A stretch of 64,000 nucleotides of DNA from Membranipora membranacea (Eukaryota; Bryozoa; Gymnolaemata; Cheilostomatida; Membraniporidae), in NCBI GenBank assembly GCA_914767715.1, contig OU612069.1, forward strand, positions 13,825,387 through 13,889,386. Direction: 5' to 3'. Position 1 is the first letter of the stretch. Every line of letters starts with the position of its first letter. The translations under genes were made by a program, and so were the position numbers. Below the pieces are notes generated by a model. The model did no database searches, was not told the DNA's origin, and was given only the letters and a program-made list of their open reading frames with translations. This document shows, piece by piece, positions 62,201 through 64,000 of the stretch.

Positions 62201-63771
62201 ATCATACAGCTGGTTACCCCTATCGTATCATCAAATCCACATTAATGCTTTGATTTAATTCTGTATCATCATCGTCATTAACCTGTCAAATATAAGAGTA
62301 TAACTTCCTTGTGTGAGGGGTGTGAGCCATTTGGTCTGAGCAATAACGGCCAAAACCCTTCCACTGCATCACACATATGCGTGTGGGTCATACATTTGTC
62401 TACCATTACGCTTTTATGCAGTTATTCAATATATTAACTGGCCTATTGTTAGGGCTCTCTCTCTCTCCTAGCACGGATAAAGTATAACTATATCATTATA
62501 AAATCAAATAAAATGGCACAATCCTAAATATGAGAGCTTGAAAAATGACAAGCAAGGCACTCTGTGTCGGGAGTTCGTCTAACTTGTCATGTATGGGGTC
62601 ATCAGTTTGCTAAGCTATACTTCACATGGTGAGAAACTCAAGTCAGTCAGTGTTTGCTTCAAGGATAGAGTTAAATTGAAGAAAAACTGTGAATATTCTG
62701 ATCCATTTGTGTATTTATTGTACACAATTTCAAAGTTATCATTATATATGTGTATGTATGAATTTATCATATTAATGTGCGGCACATTTATAACAGTAAC
62801 GTAGAAGGTATGAGTTGGATACAAAAATATGGCAAGTAGTCGAGTGAGACAGAGAGAGTGAGAGATAATGTACTATTCGATTTACATAACAACTCACACA
62901 AAATAATAATAACTGATGAGAATTTGAAAATAGCAAGTTTCTTTACAGCACTCTTAAAGGCCCCCTTCCAACCAACTGGCCCTTAAAAACTATTTTGCAC
63001 AGCATGCAATGAGACTAAAACATTATCAATTCAATAAGCAAACATTCAGGCACAACCATCTTAATTCATAGGCAATAAAAAAATCCAATAGAAAACGGAT
63101 ATGATGAAAATAATACATGAATCATCGTAATTCAGAGAGAATTTTTTTGTGGGAAAACTCCAAGTAAAACTCTTATCCGAGGTAATTGGTTGTGCGATAA
63201 CAATAATTTGGGTAACAAAACTATAGGGAGTTTTCTTTTCTACCCCTGAGTCATAATTTCTCCTCTCGAAACAAAATTTGAAAAATTAAGATTAACATGA
63301 TTCAATTCTTTCCTATTTACATATCTAAAGCTTTGGCAAAAAATTCCTTACAGGTAACATTGAATTAATTGGAAAACGTCAAAAAAACTGGATAAACATG
63401 AAAATTTAATATGCTATTATAGATTAACAAGAGGTGGTCTATAATATCGAAAGATATTTGCTGTCTCGGAACAGACACGATGAAATATGTACTGATGCAG
63501 AGCGCTCTTAAAACATCTTACAGAAAAAATCACCAAACTTGATTAGTTTTAGCAAACTCAAAACCCGTATCATTAATCACAAGCTCGTCATGGCAACACT
63601 GACAAACATAGAGTAGTTAGCCCTATAAACAAACTGATACTATGCCAACTTCCGCCAAGACAGTCAAACAGTCATGCAAAGGTAGAAAGAAAGAGTGAAG
63701 AAAGGATATCTAGATGTTCAGACTGCATGATATGAACTATATACTATGTAGTCTGAGTTAGAAATAAAATG
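62201..63771. other. Spacer and probable 3'UTR of the right-edge gene
   Basis: AT-rich with no supported exon. The part near 63.7 kb should be the 3'UTR of the minus-strand gene ending at 63772. Confidence 0.4.
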
Positions 63772-64000
63772 CTATGATACGCCAGGATCAAAGTTATGAG
63801 ACAACCTATTCATGCTGAAGTCTTGAGGGCCATCAAATGAGGTCTGAGAGGGAAGACTAGCAGCAGCACTTAAGGCAGCTTGGTACTGCTGAGCAAACAG
63901 CTCAGTCCCAACTGGACTGCCCATCATAATTCTCTCGGCGAGAAATCTGTCATTGTATTTAAGCCTTTCCAGAGTCATTGTTTGCTCGAGGCTTAACCCA
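63772..64000 (-). CDS. Last coding exon of an unidentified gene (partial)
   Basis: An open frame runs from the window edge to a TGA at 63772, giving about 75 residues without an upstream start: GLSLEQTMTLERLKYNDRF, then an Ala/Ser/Gln-rich stretch, then PQDFSMNRLSHNFDPGVS at the end. Composition (balanced, with no low-complexity shift) and the frame continuing beyond the window suggest a real C-terminal exon. The family is not recognised. PQDFS resembles the PxDLS motif bound by the corepressor CtBP, which would fit a transcription factor, but this is weak evidence. Confidence 0.5.
   Translation of the reverse strand, partial: GLSLEQTMTLERLKYNDRFLAERIMMGSPVGTELFAQQYQAALSAAASLPSQTSFDGPQDFSMNRLSHNFDPGVS

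Overview
This is eukaryotic, almost certainly animal, genomic DNA. It is AT-rich, the genes are split by GT-AG introns, and the introns and spacers hold tRNA-derived SINEs, fold-back MITE-like elements and simple repeats. The families present (METTL27-like methyltransferases, a C-type lectin domain, a caspase, ankyrin repeats, Mind bomb/KEG-type SH3-like repeats, an eroded tyrosine-recombinase transposon) fit a marine invertebrate; the phylum cannot be told from the sequence alone. I assembled the gene models by hand from splice signals. In every multi-exon model below except the C-type lectin gene, the exon phases add up to an uninterrupted reading frame.

Layout. 0.3-1.9 kb: a repeat unit and a decayed tyrosine recombinase. 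2.5-13.5 kb (minus): two tandem METTL27-like methyltransferase genes with matching six-exon structures. 14.6-17.7 kb (minus): a C-type lectin gene broken by a frameshift and carrying a 1.1-kb fold-back insertion. 19.3-50.1 kb: four paralogous genes, here called A, B (minus) and C, D (plus), each coding for an N-terminal RING finger, a coiled coil and four SH3-like repeats of the Mind bomb/KEG type. 50.1-56.1 kb: a gene-poor stretch with repeats. 56.2-61.5 kb (minus): a 1131-residue ankyrin-repeat/caspase fusion with the catalytic His and Cys intact. 63.8-64.0 kb (minus): the last exon of a gene that continues past the window.

The RING array is the most striking part. The order is mirror-like: outer genes A and D share a 13-exon structure and acidic tails, while inner genes B and C share a 12-exon structure and the same kind of C-terminus. 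This points to inverted duplication of a two-gene block around about 34 kb. NF-kB-like decamers lie upstream of A, between B and C, and upstream of D. Gene A also has two SUMO-interaction-like motifs, and gene C has lost the first zinc ligand of its RING. With the lectin and the ankyrin-caspase nearby, an inducible ubiquitin-ligase family acting in stress or immune signalling is a reasonable but unproven reading.

Limits: 5'UTR exons, transcription starts and a few splice choices (marked in the entries) cannot be settled without RNA data, and no database search was possible.
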